Below the pieces are notes generated by a model that saw nothing but the letters and a program-made list of their open reading frames with translations, had not been told where the DNA came from and did not search any database. Below, one piece after another: positions 42,459 to 52,621 of a stretch of 64,000 nucleotides of DNA (within the stretch, counting starts at the first letter, position 1; each line of letters starts with the position of its first letter). Where the stretch lies: assembly GCA_910575775.1 (NCBI GenBank), contig CAJTEY010000002.1:1-64000 (forward strand), given 5' to 3'. The translations under genes and the position numbers were made by a program. This DNA is from Lachnospiraceae bacterium. GTDB lineage: Bacteria; Bacillota; Clostridia; Lachnospirales; Lachnospiraceae.

Positions 42459-43375
42459 GTCTCACCTTCTTCCGTATGAACCCAGTATTTAGATGCAGCC
42501 AGATTGATCAGTGTGATCGTCATAACAATCACAAGAAGAAACCAAGCCATAGCCGAAGCATACCCCATATTGTATCTGGTAAACGCTTCATCATAAATGT
42601 GCAGATTGTAGAAGAGCAGTGATCCCGCTGGATCTCCCTTTCCGTTCTTGCTCATAACAAGCGCTTCCTGAAATACCTGAAAGGCTCCCGTCATATTGGT
42701 GATAATGTCAAAGAAAATTATGGGAGATATCTGTGGCAGAGTAATCTTTCTGAACTTCTGCAAAAAGGTCGCGCCGTCGATATCTGCCGCCTCATACAGA
42801 TCCTTGGAAACCGAATTCATGGATGATAAATACAAAAGCATACTCGTTCCCAGCGCCCACACCCTCATCATCACAAGAGAAGGCTTTGTCCATGCGGGAT
42901 CTGCCAGCCAGGAAGGGCCTTCAATCCCAAACAGCCGAAGAACCGAATTGACCAGACCACTCTGAGGAGCCAAAAGCTGAATCCAGAGCTGGTATACCGC
43001 CACGCCGGAAAGAACGGTGGGCAGATAGAACAACATCCTGAAGACAGGCGTCCCTTTCACTTTGCGATTTAACAGCGTCGCCAGAAAGATGGCGCACACA
43101 CAGGAAGCCGGAACCGCCAGCAGCACATAGTAGAGCGTATTCCCCAGCGACTTCCAGAATACGGGATCTTTCTTAAACATCCTGATATAATTCGCCACCC
43201 CGATGAAGTCCATTCTGGAGGTCATGTTGTAATTGGTAAACGATGCGTACAGCGAAAACAGCAGCGGCCCTCCCGTAAGACAGATAAATCCGATGACCCA
43301 CGGACTGATAAACAGCCACCCCGCACGCGCTTCCTTCTTTTCCCTTTTTGTCATTCCACGCTTCATATTTCCCAT
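42455..43375 (-). CDS. Sugar ABC transporter permease (MalF-type)
   Basis: A 306-residue permease with six membrane helices and the EAA loop YEAADIDGATFLQKFRKITLP. It begins with a basic cytoplasmic tail and a helix starting AGWLFISPWVIGFI, typical of MalF/UgpA proteins. It is separated from the binding-protein gene by 87 bp carrying a strong hairpin. Confidence 0.9.
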   Translation of the reverse strand: MGNMKRGMTKREKKEARAGWLFISPWVIGFICLTGGPLLFSLYASFTNYNMTSRMDFIGVANYIRMFKKDPVFWKSLGNTLYYVLLAVPASCVCAIFLATLLNRKVKGTPVFRMLFYLPTVLSGVAVYQLWIQLLAPQSGLVNSVLRLFGIEGPSWLADPAWTKPSLVMMRVWALGTSMLLYLSSMNSVSKDLYEAADIDGATFLQKFRKITLPQISPIIFFDIITNMTGAFQVFQEALVMSKNGKGDPAGSLLFYNLHIYDEAFTRYNMGYASAMAWFLLVIVMTITLINLAASKYWVHTEEGET

Positions 43376-43414
43376 TCCTTTTTAAAAGAAAAATATGCTT
43401 TCAAGAAATCCGTT

Positions 43415-43441
43415 CTCTGCCGCACATTACATGCGGCAGAG
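43415..43441 (-). terminator. Intra-operon hairpin after binding-protein gene
   Basis: A perfect 10-bp stem CTCTGCCGCA/TGCGGCAGAG with a 7-base loop lies between the binding protein and permease genes. Such hairpins commonly raise binding-protein mRNA over that of the permeases. No T run follows. Confidence 0.65.
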
Positions 43442-43462
43442 AGGGATGGGTGAAAACTTTCC

Positions 43463-44845
43463 TTATTTATTGTCTTCGACAAGCTGGACCACCTGGGCCT
43501 GCGCCTCATCCAGCGCTTCCTGCGGCGTCTTGTTTCCAAGGATGATCTCGTCAAGATAAGGAAGCACGATGTCGGATGCGCCGGGCGCCGTCAGTCTGTC
43601 AAGGGTAACTACCGTGGCAGGCATTGCCTCCAGTGCCGCCTCAAATACAGGAATCTCCATCAGAGAAGGATCCTGTGACGCTTCGATATTGGCAACCGTA
43701 TCATACACCTGAGATGCCCAGTATACCTGTGACTCTTTGCTTGTAATGAACTTTGCAAACTCCCACGAACCCGCTACGTCCTTTGCGCCGTAAGGAATTT
43801 CCACGGAGAAACCGCCGCCCCACGAATAGTGCTCACCGCCTTCTTTTAGCGCAGGCATCATGGCAACGCCATAGTTCTTTTCGGGTGCAAAATCGCGGAC
43901 CTTGGTAAACTCTGTAGGTGTGTTCACCCACATGGCAACCTTGCCGGCCACGAAAGGATTGGTCATACCGCTGCCAAACTCTGCGGAAAAGCTGTCCAGT
44001 TCCTTCTTGCCGTAATACTCATAGAAATCGTTGTAAATGTTTTCAAACAGCTCCACTTTTTCGGGTGTGTTTACCGTAACATTTCCGTCTGCATCGGTAT
44101 AGTCTTTACCGTCTGCGCTGAATGCCCATGCATTCCACTCGAGGGTGCCCGGATAAAAGCCAAGGCGGTCATAAGAACCGTCATCCTTTTTCACATCCAG
44201 CTTTCTTGCATATTCCACCAGCTCGTCCCACGTCTGGGGCGGTGCCTCCGGATCCAGTCCCGCCTCTGCAAACGCATCCTTATCATAGTAAAGAATTCTT
44301 GTATCTGTTACATAAGGCAGTCCGTAAACCTTGCCATCATAGATCATGGCATCCATAAGCTGCGGGTAGAACTGATCGGTAAAGCCCTCGCCTTCCTGGG
44401 CAATCAGATCTGTAAGATCGGTGGCCTGATTAGCCTGCCCTCTGTGAGTCACAGTACGGATATCCTGAATGATGATATCAGGCGGGTTACCTGCCGCCGT
44501 TGCCGCGAGAGCTTTTGTCCATACATCACCCCAGGGATAATTTACATGTACCACCTCGTATTTGTCCTGAGATTCGTTAAAGTTCTGGCAAAGCTGCTCG
44601 ATCACATATTTGTACTGTCCGTCTCCCCACCAATCCCAAATCTCAAGTTTAACCCTTTCTCCGGAAGCAGACGCTTCTGTCTCTGTGCTCTCCGTTCCCG
44701 TCGTCTCAGTATCCTGCGCCGCATCTGACGATTCAGGCACTCCGCTGTCCGCCGTTCCAGTGGAATTTGTGTTTCCGCAGCCCGTAAGGCTTGTAATGCC
44801 GATGGCTGCCGACAGCATCAATCCGATTAATTTCTTTCTCTTCAT
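43463..44845 (-). CDS. Extracellular sugar-binding lipoprotein
   Basis: A 460-residue solute-binding protein of ABC family 1. Signal peptide MKRKKLIGLMLSAAIG ends in the lipobox LTGCG, so Cys22-23 would be lipidated and the protein anchored outside the membrane. A Ser/Thr/Glu-rich linker follows, then the binding fold. It captures the oligosaccharide for the two permeases downstream. The promoter and operators upstream are listed separately. Confidence 0.92.
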   Translation of the reverse strand: MKRKKLIGLMLSAAIGITSLTGCGNTNSTGTADSGVPESSDAAQDTETTGTESTETEASASGERVKLEIWDWWGDGQYKYVIEQLCQNFNESQDKYEVVHVNYPWGDVWTKALAATAAGNPPDIIIQDIRTVTHRGQANQATDLTDLIAQEGEGFTDQFYPQLMDAMIYDGKVYGLPYVTDTRILYYDKDAFAEAGLDPEAPPQTWDELVEYARKLDVKKDDGSYDRLGFYPGTLEWNAWAFSADGKDYTDADGNVTVNTPEKVELFENIYNDFYEYYGKKELDSFSAEFGSGMTNPFVAGKVAMWVNTPTEFTKVRDFAPEKNYGVAMMPALKEGGEHYSWGGGFSVEIPYGAKDVAGSWEFAKFITSKESQVYWASQVYDTVANIEASQDPSLMEIPVFEAALEAMPATVVTLDRLTAPGASDIVLPYLDEIILGNKTPQEALDEAQAQVVQLVEDNK

Positions 44846-45296
44846 TCTTTTTCCTCCCTAATTAAATTTAATTTAATTTTCTTGGAAAATACTTTTGTTC
44901 AGTATTTGCATCTTCTAATATACACGTTCATTCGCCCCTTGTCAATCTTATTGATCAAATTAAGTTTAATAAATGCTTTTTCATTATTTTTCCTAATATG
45001 AGCAAATAAATTTTGTTAAATCTTTACATTTTTAGCTATTTAGCACATATTTTGTCTTCGCTTATTTCTTTTTTCTGTTTCTGTTTCTCTTTCGAAAACA
45101 ATTTATATTATATTAAGTTTAATTATTTTGCGTTTGGCAGGAAATCCAGACACCTGTGCAGGCAGCTCCTGCGTGAACTTCTCACACTATTTTCTCCTCT
45201 TTTTTCGCACAAAATTCCCTTATGCTGCCAATATCTTTTCACAGCAGACCATCCCGGCAGTATTTTAGCCGTCTCCACGCCCGAAAACTCCTCCCG
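44846..45296 (-). promoter_or_regulatory. Promoter and three ROK-type operators
   Basis: On the minus strand TTGACA (44940-44945), 17 bases, TATATT (44917-44922) form a sigma-A promoter for the transporter operon. The palindrome ATTAA-NN-TTAAT occurs at 44861-44872 (between promoter and start codon), 44959-44970 (just upstream of -35) and 45112-45123. Spacings of 98 and 153 bp would permit DNA looping. The rest of the region to 45296 shows no gene. Confidence 0.7.
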
Positions 45297-45908
45297 TTAC
45301 TCTCCCGGGAAAAAATAGTCTTCCAGCATGGCGCACAGCGCATGATAAATGGGAAGATGAAACTCCTGTATATCCGCCGTCATCTGCGCCGGAACAACCA
45401 GACACACATCGCTCAGTTCTCTCATCGCGCCCCCGTCTTTCCCCGTCATCGCTATGACTTTCATCCCCTTCGCCGCCGCCACCTTCGCCGCCGAAATCAC
45501 GTTTACAGAATTTCCCGAGGTACTCAGCCCCAAAAACACATCGTCCTCCGCGCCATATCCATAGACCTGCTGGGCAAACACCATTTCAGGATCAACGTCA
45601 TTCAAAAATGCGGTGGAAAGCGCGCTGTGCTGGGACAACGCGATCGCGGGAAGCGCCCCCTGAAGCTTTTCCCCCTGCTCCCCAAAACGGATTTTTTCTG
45701 CTGCCGGAAGCTTCCGCTGCTTATAAAAGCCTTTCATCAACTCTCCCACGATATGGTCGGAATCCGCTGCGCTTCCGCCATTCCCGCAAACCAGCAGCTT
45801 GCCTCCTTTCTCATAACTGTCTTTCATAATGTAGAACACCAGTTCTATCTCTTCTCTCATCCCGGCAAGCATCGGATAACGTTTCATCAAGCGCTCTAAA
45901 TGTTCCAT
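45297..45908 (-). CDS. SIS-domain phosphosugar isomerase (GmhA-like)
   Basis: A 203-residue single SIS-domain protein. GNGGSAADSDHIVGELMKGF near residue 42 and LSTSGNSVNVI near 127 match sedoheptulose-7-phosphate isomerase (GmhA) and related phosphosugar isomerases. No lipopolysaccharide genes are present here, so its job in this Gram-positive is probably in catabolism, acting on a phosphosugar made by the ROK or FGGY kinase. It is the last gene of the ROK kinase-GH38-SIS operon. Confidence 0.82.
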   Translation of the reverse strand: MEHLERLMKRYPMLAGMREEIELVFYIMKDSYEKGGKLLVCGNGGSAADSDHIVGELMKGFYKQRKLPAAEKIRFGEQGEKLQGALPAIALSQHSALSTAFLNDVDPEMVFAQQVYGYGAEDDVFLGLSTSGNSVNVISAAKVAAAKGMKVIAMTGKDGGAMRELSDVCLVVPAQMTADIQEFHLPIYHALCAMLEDYFFPGE

Positions 45909-45966
45909 TCTGCTTTTCCTTTCCTCTCATCGCCGCCACGCTTCCTTTGGTCTCTTCCTGCCAGAC

Positions 45967-48393
45967 TCACAGTTCCAGAAGATCCGTCTTTTGTATCTTC
46001 CTGCCATCCCTGCTGATCTTGTAAGTCACTATTTCATGGTGGCCCACAAAAACAGGGTAACTCTCTCCCCGGAAATGCAGCCTTGTTGACGTGTCTTTTC
46101 CCTCCGTTTCCAGAAGCCGCAGCACAAAGTCCCCGTCGTCTTCCGCCTTCTTTACAAGAACAAGGGATACATTTTCCGCCTCAACCCTTCCAAGAGAAAA
46201 ACGGTTCCACACCTGTCTCCCCCTGCCCGAAGAAGCATGGGCGCTGTCCCCCAGATATTCATATGCGCCGCCAATCTTATCTGCAATGCGGTACAGCTCC
46301 CTTTCCGGCAAAACGTCTCCGTGTGGCTTCAACACAAGCCAGAACGTCTGGCTTCCGATATCCGTATATTCATATGTCTCCTGCTCATTCCACCAGTCGG
46401 GACTGTTGCCCTGGGCATAGATCGCGCTCCTCACCGCCGTAATCTGCACCCTGCCCTCCTCCACATTAAACGCATACTTGCCGTCGTTGGCGATGGCCAG
46501 GCCACTCCCTGCCCCATCGCTGATATCCAGAAATCTCTGCATGTTGTATTCCACATCGTCACGAATGGTGCGGCAGACTGTGCCGTAAGCTGCTTCCGCC
46601 CGTGTTTCCACAACATCCGCTCCAACTGGATACGCCAGTTTCAGAAGATGCCATCTGTGGTTGAACGTAAGCCTGTTCTCCACCCGCAGCTCCCTTTCCC
46701 GCGCGCCCAGATAGTAGAGCTGTTCCAGTCTCGTGTCCTCATAAAAAAGGCGTACCCGTATCACTTCCCGGAGTTTTCCGCTTTCCACCTTTTCTATGCA
46801 ATCCAGACGAAAGTCCACATGTAAATCCTCATATCTTCTGCCCTGGATATGCCCCCACGCATCCCTCTCATCCGCATACATACGCAGAGATGCCGCTCCA
46901 GTCAAGGCATTATAACCCGTCTTTTTATCTGTTAAGGAAGAAAGCATGCCCGTTCTCGCGTCAAATTCTGCCAGCAAATATGCATTTTCCAGCCGCAGGG
47001 CATCGGGCTTTTCTATCTCCATATGAGGAGTGGATTCCAAAGAAGGCTTCTCCTTCACCACCCTGTACTGCACAAAGCCGCACGCCGGAATGGATGCGTA
47101 AAACACAAATCTTCTCCTGCCTCCCAAGGTGGTGTGCCGCACTTTCGCGGCAGTGTGTATCCTCTGGTAAGGCATTTCCCTGCCGTCTTGATCAACCAGC
47201 TTTAACGGACTCTGGCAAAACCACTCAAGTTCCACCTCCACATAATCCTCATATGGCATACCTCCTGTGTGAAACAAAAGCAGCGGGAATCCCTCTCCCC
47301 TCGTATCCTGCGCATTCACTATGTGCTGGATGGCCAGCGCCTTTATTTCTCCCGCCCGGGCGCAGACGCCGGATATCTGCATAACAGCTTCGTCCCTTGC
47401 GGATTTGATGGTGGTGCCGCCCAAGGTGTCATGGAACTCATTGAAATGAATCACCTTCCAGAGCCGCTCCATTTCTCCCGCTTCCTTCATAAAATCCCCG
47501 CAGATATCAGACGCCATGCTCATCAGCGTATCCGCCTGCAAAAGACGCCTCTCTGCCTGCCGCATTTTCTGCTTAAAAAGAGAATCAATCGAATAACAGC
47601 CTTGATTGATCCGCTCAAAGGCACCCGTCAGAATCGGAAGATTTTCCTCACCGATATCCCGCAGAAACTCCGTGTAGCTCGAAAATGTAATCTCCGCTTC
47701 CTGCATGGTTTGCTGCAGCCAGTGAATGGTACGAATATTTTCTATGGTAGGTCCGCCTCCGTGATTGCCGACACCGTAGCAGCAGACCATCCTGTCATAG
47801 TCTTTCGTCCGTTCCAAAGTGACCTTCACGTTTTTCACCGTAGGCGTATGAAACCACGTTGTGTATTCCGCCGGAAGACAGACGGCATTTACCTGACTGC
47901 CATCTTTGCTCTCCCATTTAAATACAGGAGTATCCAGCCTCGGCCGCATGAATACATAGGAATCCATACCGCTCTTTTTCAGTATCTGGGGCAGCACAGG
48001 ATTGTGCCCGAAGCTGTCCACGTTGGATCCAATCTTTGCCATCTTTCCGAAACGGCTTTTTAAGTAGCGCTGCCCGTACAGCCCCTGACGCACAAACGCC
48101 TCTCCACACGGCAAAATGCAGTCCGGCTCGATAAACCAACCGCCCGTGATCTCCCATCTTCCTTCCGCCACCCGCCGCTTAATCTCCTCAAACATTTCCG
48201 GCAAAAGTCCTTCTATCCATTCAAAAAATGCGGTAGAGGTCGATGTGAACCTAAAGTCCGCAAATTCTTTCATACGCTCCAGCACAGAAGCATAAGTCGC
48301 CTTTACCTCCTGCATCCCCTCTTCCCAGTTCCAGAACCAGACAGGATCAATATGTGAATTTCCGATCATGTACAATTTTTTCTTTTCCACCAT
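45967..48393 (-). CDS. GH38 alpha-mannosidase
   Basis: An 808-residue GH38 enzyme, starting with KLYMIGNSHIDPVWFWNWEEG and carrying SNVDSFGHNPVLPQIL with the catalytic Asp near residue 125. It is similar in plan to the GH38 at 30267-32714 but differs in the central region, suggesting different linkages or substrates. It lacks a signal peptide. It follows the ROK kinase gene by 18 bp and precedes the SIS gene by 58 bp. Confidence 0.92.
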   Translation of the reverse strand: MVEKKKLYMIGNSHIDPVWFWNWEEGMQEVKATYASVLERMKEFADFRFTSTSTAFFEWIEGLLPEMFEEIKRRVAEGRWEITGGWFIEPDCILPCGEAFVRQGLYGQRYLKSRFGKMAKIGSNVDSFGHNPVLPQILKKSGMDSYVFMRPRLDTPVFKWESKDGSQVNAVCLPAEYTTWFHTPTVKNVKVTLERTKDYDRMVCCYGVGNHGGGPTIENIRTIHWLQQTMQEAEITFSSYTEFLRDIGEENLPILTGAFERINQGCYSIDSLFKQKMRQAERRLLQADTLMSMASDICGDFMKEAGEMERLWKVIHFNEFHDTLGGTTIKSARDEAVMQISGVCARAGEIKALAIQHIVNAQDTRGEGFPLLLFHTGGMPYEDYVEVELEWFCQSPLKLVDQDGREMPYQRIHTAAKVRHTTLGGRRRFVFYASIPACGFVQYRVVKEKPSLESTPHMEIEKPDALRLENAYLLAEFDARTGMLSSLTDKKTGYNALTGAASLRMYADERDAWGHIQGRRYEDLHVDFRLDCIEKVESGKLREVIRVRLFYEDTRLEQLYYLGARERELRVENRLTFNHRWHLLKLAYPVGADVVETRAEAAYGTVCRTIRDDVEYNMQRFLDISDGAGSGLAIANDGKYAFNVEEGRVQITAVRSAIYAQGNSPDWWNEQETYEYTDIGSQTFWLVLKPHGDVLPERELYRIADKIGGAYEYLGDSAHASSGRGRQVWNRFSLGRVEAENVSLVLVKKAEDDGDFVLRLLETEGKDTSTRLHFRGESYPVFVGHHEIVTYKISRDGRKIQKTDLLEL

Positions 48394-48411
48394 CCAGATC
48401 CTCTCTTCCGT

Positions 48412-49419
48412 TTATATCACTCTCATCTCTTTCACGCCGTCACTGTAAAGTTCCTCATACGCCTTAATGCCCACAGACACAGCGGCATAGTCCCCAATCT
48501 GTTCCCCAAGGGAAGCCGGGAGAATCCGGCACACTCTTGCCGACACCTTCAATGCCTCCGCCTCTACGACCTCCAGCATCCTTTTTTCCAGCGTTTTCCG
48601 TTGTCTGGCATAGATACTTCCGATGATAATTCTCTCTGGATTCAAAATGTCAACGAGAAGCGATATCCCTCTTCCCAGATACTCTCCCACCGTGTCAAAT
48701 ATCTCTGCCGCAAGGGCGTCTCCCTGCTCCATAGCCTCCGCAATGGACTTGGCGGAAATACGAGGAAGATCCTCTCTTCCCGGGCAGAACAGAGGTGGTT
48801 TTCCTGCGTCCAGCGCTTCCCCCGCCCGCTTCCTGCCAAGGTCGGCAATGCCGCCTCCACTGCAGAACCCTTCAAAAGACCCCCCTTTGCCGTAGCCTAC
48901 AGGCCCCTCCTCTGCAAGCCGGATATGCCCCACCTCTCCGGCCAGATTGTTGGTTCCCGAATACAGCCTGCCATTCAGGATCAGTCCCGCGCCCATGCCC
49001 GTTCCAAAAGTCAGAAAGATCATATTCTGGCAGCCCTTCCCCGCCCCCATTCGCCATTCCGCAAGGGCACAGGCATCCGCATCGTTTTGAATCATCACAG
49101 GCACGCCAAAAGCCCGCTTCAACGGCGTAAAAATATCTGCCCGCTCCCATTTTGGCAGGTTGGGCGGAGAAAGGATCAGTCCCTCCTGCGCGTCAAGCGG
49201 CCCGCCGCAGGAAATGCCGATTGAGCATAGTCTCCATTTGGGATTTTCATTTAATTTCAAGCGTATGACCCTGATAAATTCCTTCACCGCCCGGGCAAAA
49301 TCCTCCCGTTCCGTATCCATTCTGACCTTATCCAGAAATTTGATTTTTTCCTCGTCAAGGCAGGCAAAGGAAATGGCACACTTCGTTCCCCCTATGTCAA
49401 TACCTGTCACTACCCGCAT
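48412..49419 (-). CDS. ROK-family sugar kinase
   Basis: A 335-residue ROK protein without the DNA-binding domain. Motifs GIDIGGTKCAIS (phosphate loop), GISCGGPLD, QNDADACALAEW and FGTGMGAGLI with EVGHIRL are present. The zinc-site cysteines (CxCGxxGC) of ROK kinases are replaced by YGKGGSFEGFCSGG, an unusual change that may affect zinc binding. It would phosphorylate a hexose, perhaps mannose or glucose released by the GH38 enzyme. It is the first gene of its operon. Confidence 0.82.
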   Translation of the reverse strand: MRVVTGIDIGGTKCAISFACLDEEKIKFLDKVRMDTEREDFARAVKEFIRVIRLKLNENPKWRLCSIGISCGGPLDAQEGLILSPPNLPKWERADIFTPLKRAFGVPVMIQNDADACALAEWRMGAGKGCQNMIFLTFGTGMGAGLILNGRLYSGTNNLAGEVGHIRLAEEGPVGYGKGGSFEGFCSGGGIADLGRKRAGEALDAGKPPLFCPGREDLPRISAKSIAEAMEQGDALAAEIFDTVGEYLGRGISLLVDILNPERIIIGSIYARQRKTLEKRMLEVVEAEALKVSARVCRILPASLGEQIGDYAAVSVGIKAYEELYSDGVKEMRVI

Positions 49420-49673
49420 CTCTCAATCCGCTCCTTTCACGCCCGACAGCCTATTCATTTATATACTTTTTATGTATTATCAAAATATTTTCGCAAATCC
49501 TCTGTGCATTTCTATTATGCGCCCCTCATTCTATCAAGTCAATATATTATTAAACTTTTTTTAATAAATATCCCATAACTATTGCAGCACACAAAAAGAG
49601 AGAGGATGCAAATACCGACTTACAGCCTCTCTCTTAAAACAAAAAACTTATGTCACAATGACGGCAGACAGCT
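49420..49673 (-). promoter_or_regulatory. Promoter of ROK kinase operon and guaA terminator
   Basis: On the minus strand TTGACT (49537-49542), 17 bases, CATAAT (49514-49519) form a promoter. TTATTAAA/TTTAATAA (49547-49567) sits just upstream of -35 and resembles a ROK operator. At 49594-49637 GAGAGAGG pairs with CCTCTCTC and is followed on the minus strand by TTTTTG, the terminator of the guaA gene upstream. Confidence 0.65.
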
Positions 49674-51215
49674 CTACTCCAGCTCCACCGTCGCCGGAGG
49701 TTTGCCCGTGCAGTCATACAAAACCCTGTTGACTCCTTTTACCTCATTCACGATCCGATTGGTCACCTTTCCGATCACATCCCACGGAAGCTGCGCCGCC
49801 TCCGCGGTCATAAAATCGCTCGTCTCCACTGCCCTGAGCGCTACCGCGTAATCATAGGTTCTCTCATCCCCCATAACGCCCACCGACCGCATATTGGTAA
49901 GCGCCGCAAAATACTGTCCAAGTCCCTTGTCCACACCCGCCCTGGCAATCTCCTCGCGGTAAATGTAATCCGCCTCCTGCACAATCCTTACCTTCTCTGC
50001 CGTCACCTCTCCAATGATGCGTATGCCCAACCCCGGCCCCGGAAACGGCTGACGGAAGACCAGATACTCTGGAATGCCAAGCTCCAGCCCGGCCTTTCTC
50101 ACCTCGTCTTTAAAAAGCATGCGAAGCGGCTCGATGATCTCCTTAAAATCAACATAGTCGGGCAGGCCTCCCACGTTATGATGCGATTTGATCACCGCCG
50201 ATTCTCCAAGCCCCGATTCGATCACATCAGGATAAATAGTGCCCTGTACAAGAAAATCCACCGCACCGATTTTCTTTGCCTCTTCTTCAAACACCCGGAT
50301 AAACTCTTCTCCAATCACCTTTCTCTTCTGCTCCGGCTCGGTAATGCCTGCAAGTTTTTTGTAAAAACGCTCCTGCGCGTTCACACGGATAAAGTTCAGG
50401 TCATACGGTCCTTCCGGCCCAAAAACCGCCTCTACCTCATCGCCCTCATTTTTGCGCAAAAGACCGTGATCAACAAACACACATGTCAGCTGCCTGCCCA
50501 CCGCTTTGGCCAGGAGAACCGCCGCCACAGAAGAATCCACACCGCCGGACAGCGCACACAACACCTTACCTTGGCCCACTTTATCGCGCACTGCCGAAAT
50601 GGCCGTCTCCACAAAGGAATCCATCTTCCAGTCGCCGCTGCAGCCGCATATATTTATCACAAAGTTTCGCAGCATCGTCATGCCTTCTACCGTATGCATG
50701 ACCTCCGGGTGAAACTGTACCGCATACAATCGCCTTTCCGGGCATTCCATTGCCGCAACAGGACAAACCGGCGTGTACGCCGCCACCTGGAAATCCGCAG
50801 GCGCTTTTTCAATATAATCGGTATGGCTCATCCAGCAGACCGTCTTTGCGGATACCCCCTGGAACAATCCGGCGCCCTGCACAATTTCCACCTCGGTCTT
50901 ACCGTATTCACTGACAGGCGCGGTGGTCACTTTTCCGCCCAGAAGATGTGCCATAAGCTGAGAACCGTAGCAGATCCCCAAAATCGGAATGCCCAGCTCG
51001 AAAAGCTCTCTGTCACAGAGAACGGCTCCTTCGCCGTATACACTGTTTGGTCCCCCCGTTAAAATTATTCCCTTGGGATCCAGCTCCCTTATCTTCGCAA
51101 GACTTACGTTGTAAGGATGCACCTCACAGTATACACTGCACTCCCTGACCCTTCTGGCAATTAATTGATTATACTGCCCGCCAAAATCCAATACGATAAC
51201 TGTTTCTCTTTTCAT
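49674..51215 (-). CDS. guaA: GMP synthase, full length
   Basis: A 513-residue glutamine-hydrolysing GMP synthase converting XMP to GMP. The class I amidotransferase domain is complete: Cys82 in GICYGSQ and the FHPEV motif near residue 167. The ATP-pyrophosphatase loop [15 protein letters not shown] and the GMP-synthase C-terminal dimer domain ending KPPATVELE follow. It is the second guaA in the window and complements the degenerate amidotransferase of the first. Its 3' end differs from the attachment core. The MATE gene ends 53 bp upstream on the same strand. Confidence 0.95.
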   Translation of the reverse strand: MKRETVIVLDFGGQYNQLIARRVRECSVYCEVHPYNVSLAKIRELDPKGIILTGGPNSVYGEGAVLCDRELFELGIPILGICYGSQLMAHLLGGKVTTAPVSEYGKTEVEIVQGAGLFQGVSAKTVCWMSHTDYIEKAPADFQVAAYTPVCPVAAMECPERRLYAVQFHPEVMHTVEGMTMLRNFVINICGCSGDWKMDSFVETAISAVRDKVGQGKVLCALSGGVDSSVAAVLLAKAVGRQLTCVFVDHGLLRKNEGDEVEAVFGPEGPYDLNFIRVNAQERFYKKLAGITEPEQKRKVIGEEFIRVFEEEAKKIGAVDFLVQGTIYPDVIESGLGESAVIKSHHNVGGLPDYVDFKEIIEPLRMLFKDEVRKAGLELGIPEYLVFRQPFPGPGLGIRIIGEVTAEKVRIVQEADYIYREEIARAGVDKGLGQYFAALTNMRSVGVMGDERTYDYAVALRAVETSDFMTAEAAQLPWDVIGKVTNRIVNEVKGVNRVLYDCTGKPPATVELE

Positions 51216-51268
51216 CTGCTCTCTCCGCCTTCACTCTTGTATTTTCTGTCTCTATAAATTCGAGTCTT

Positions 51269-52621
51269 TTAATGCATCGCCTTCTCCCACTTTCCGCTGT
51301 AATATCTGAACCCGTAGCATATGCCCCGGAACATCCAGTCAATCGTCATGGCAATCCACACCCCAATCAGCCCCAGATGAAATACATTGCTGAAAAAGTA
51401 TGCCGTCCCGATTCTGAACACCCACATCGAGACGATTGCAATCACCATCGTCCACATCACATCACCCGCCGCACGCAGCGTATTCGGAAGGGAAAAAGAT
51501 GGCACCCATGCAAACATACACATCCATGCGTGAAAACGGATCACCTGCACCGACAGTTCTTCTGTCTCCGGCGTCAAGTGATAGAGCAGCAGCATTTTCC
51601 GGCAAAAAAGAATCATCACTACCGATACCGCAATCATGCAAACGTTTGTCAGCCCCATCAGCTTTTTCGTATAATATCTTGTCTGCCCGTAATCACCCGC
51701 GCCGACACAGTACGAAGCTATAGACAGGATTGCCATATTGATCGCCATTCCCGGCAGAATATTAAAATTCGCCACGGTACAGCAGACTGCATTCGCCGCG
51801 ATCGCAGAAGTCCCAAATGTGGAGACCAGACTTAAAAGAAGAATTTTTCCAAGCTGGAACAAGCTGTTCTCCAGACCGTTTGGCACACCGATATATAGAA
51901 TTTTCTTTATAGAATCCAAATTAACCCGCGCAGTCATCCGATTTCTGAAATGAATACTCCTGCCTTCCTTGAAAAGCAGATAAAAAATCAGCGCCGCCGC
52001 AACTGTCCTCGATACAGTGGTGGAAATTGCCGCTCCTGCAACGCCCAGACCACATACAAAAATCAGAAAGGCATTGCCGGCCAGATTGAGCAGGTTCATC
52101 AACAGGGATATATACATTGTCGTTTTGGAATCACCCATTGAGCGGAAAAGCGCGGCACACCCATTATATAACGCCAGCGGACAGATCGAAAGTCCTGTAA
52201 TAACCAGATAAGTGGACGCGCTCACCATAACGCCTTCTTCCACCTGCCCGAAAATCACTCTCAATATCGCCCTGTGCCATCCAATCAGTATAACCGTAGT
52301 GACTGCTGAGGCATAGAGCAGAAAAAGAACCATCTGCCACGCAGACCGGCCCGCTTCCTCCTCATTGTGACGTCCCAGAGCATGTCCCGCAGCGACGGCA
52401 CCGCCGGTGGCGAGTGCCGCAAAAACCTGAATCACGAGAATATTAATGTTATCAACCAGCGAAACGCCCGACACTGCCGCCTCACCCACGCCGGAAATCA
52501 TAACGGTATCCAGCATGCCGACAAGAATAGCCAGAAGCTGTTCCATTACCAGAGGCAGAATCAATTTTTTCAAATCTGCATTACTATATATGGTCCCCTG
52601 TACCTTTTCCTTCGCACGCAT
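51269..52621 (-). CDS. MATE-family multidrug efflux transporter
   Basis: A 450-residue membrane protein with about twelve hydrophobic segments and the two-lobed MATE layout: PLVMEQLLAILVGMLDTVMISGVGEAAVSGVSL in the first lobe and a repeat in the second (GVPNGLENSLFQLGK). It would export cationic compounds in exchange for sodium or protons. It lies on the same strand as guaA, 53 bp upstream, and may be cotranscribed. Confidence 0.9.
   Translation of the reverse strand: MRAKEKVQGTIYSNADLKKLILPLVMEQLLAILVGMLDTVMISGVGEAAVSGVSLVDNINILVIQVFAALATGGAVAAGHALGRHNEEEAGRSAWQMVLFLLYASAVTTVILIGWHRAILRVIFGQVEEGVMVSASTYLVITGLSICPLALYNGCAALFRSMGDSKTTMYISLLMNLLNLAGNAFLIFVCGLGVAGAAISTTVSRTVAAALIFYLLFKEGRSIHFRNRMTARVNLDSIKKILYIGVPNGLENSLFQLGKILLLSLVSTFGTSAIAANAVCCTVANFNILPGMAINMAILSIASYCVGAGDYGQTRYYTKKLMGLTNVCMIAVSVVMILFCRKMLLLYHLTPETEELSVQVIRFHAWMCMFAWVPSFSLPNTLRAAGDVMWTMVIAIVSMWVFRIGTAYFFSNVFHLGLIGVWIAMTIDWMFRGICYGFRYYSGKWEKAMH

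Noticed and set aside
49674-49700. Second guaA 3' end as another integration target
   Set aside because: It reads GAG CTG GAG and lacks CTCGAACTC, arm repeats and the hairpin.
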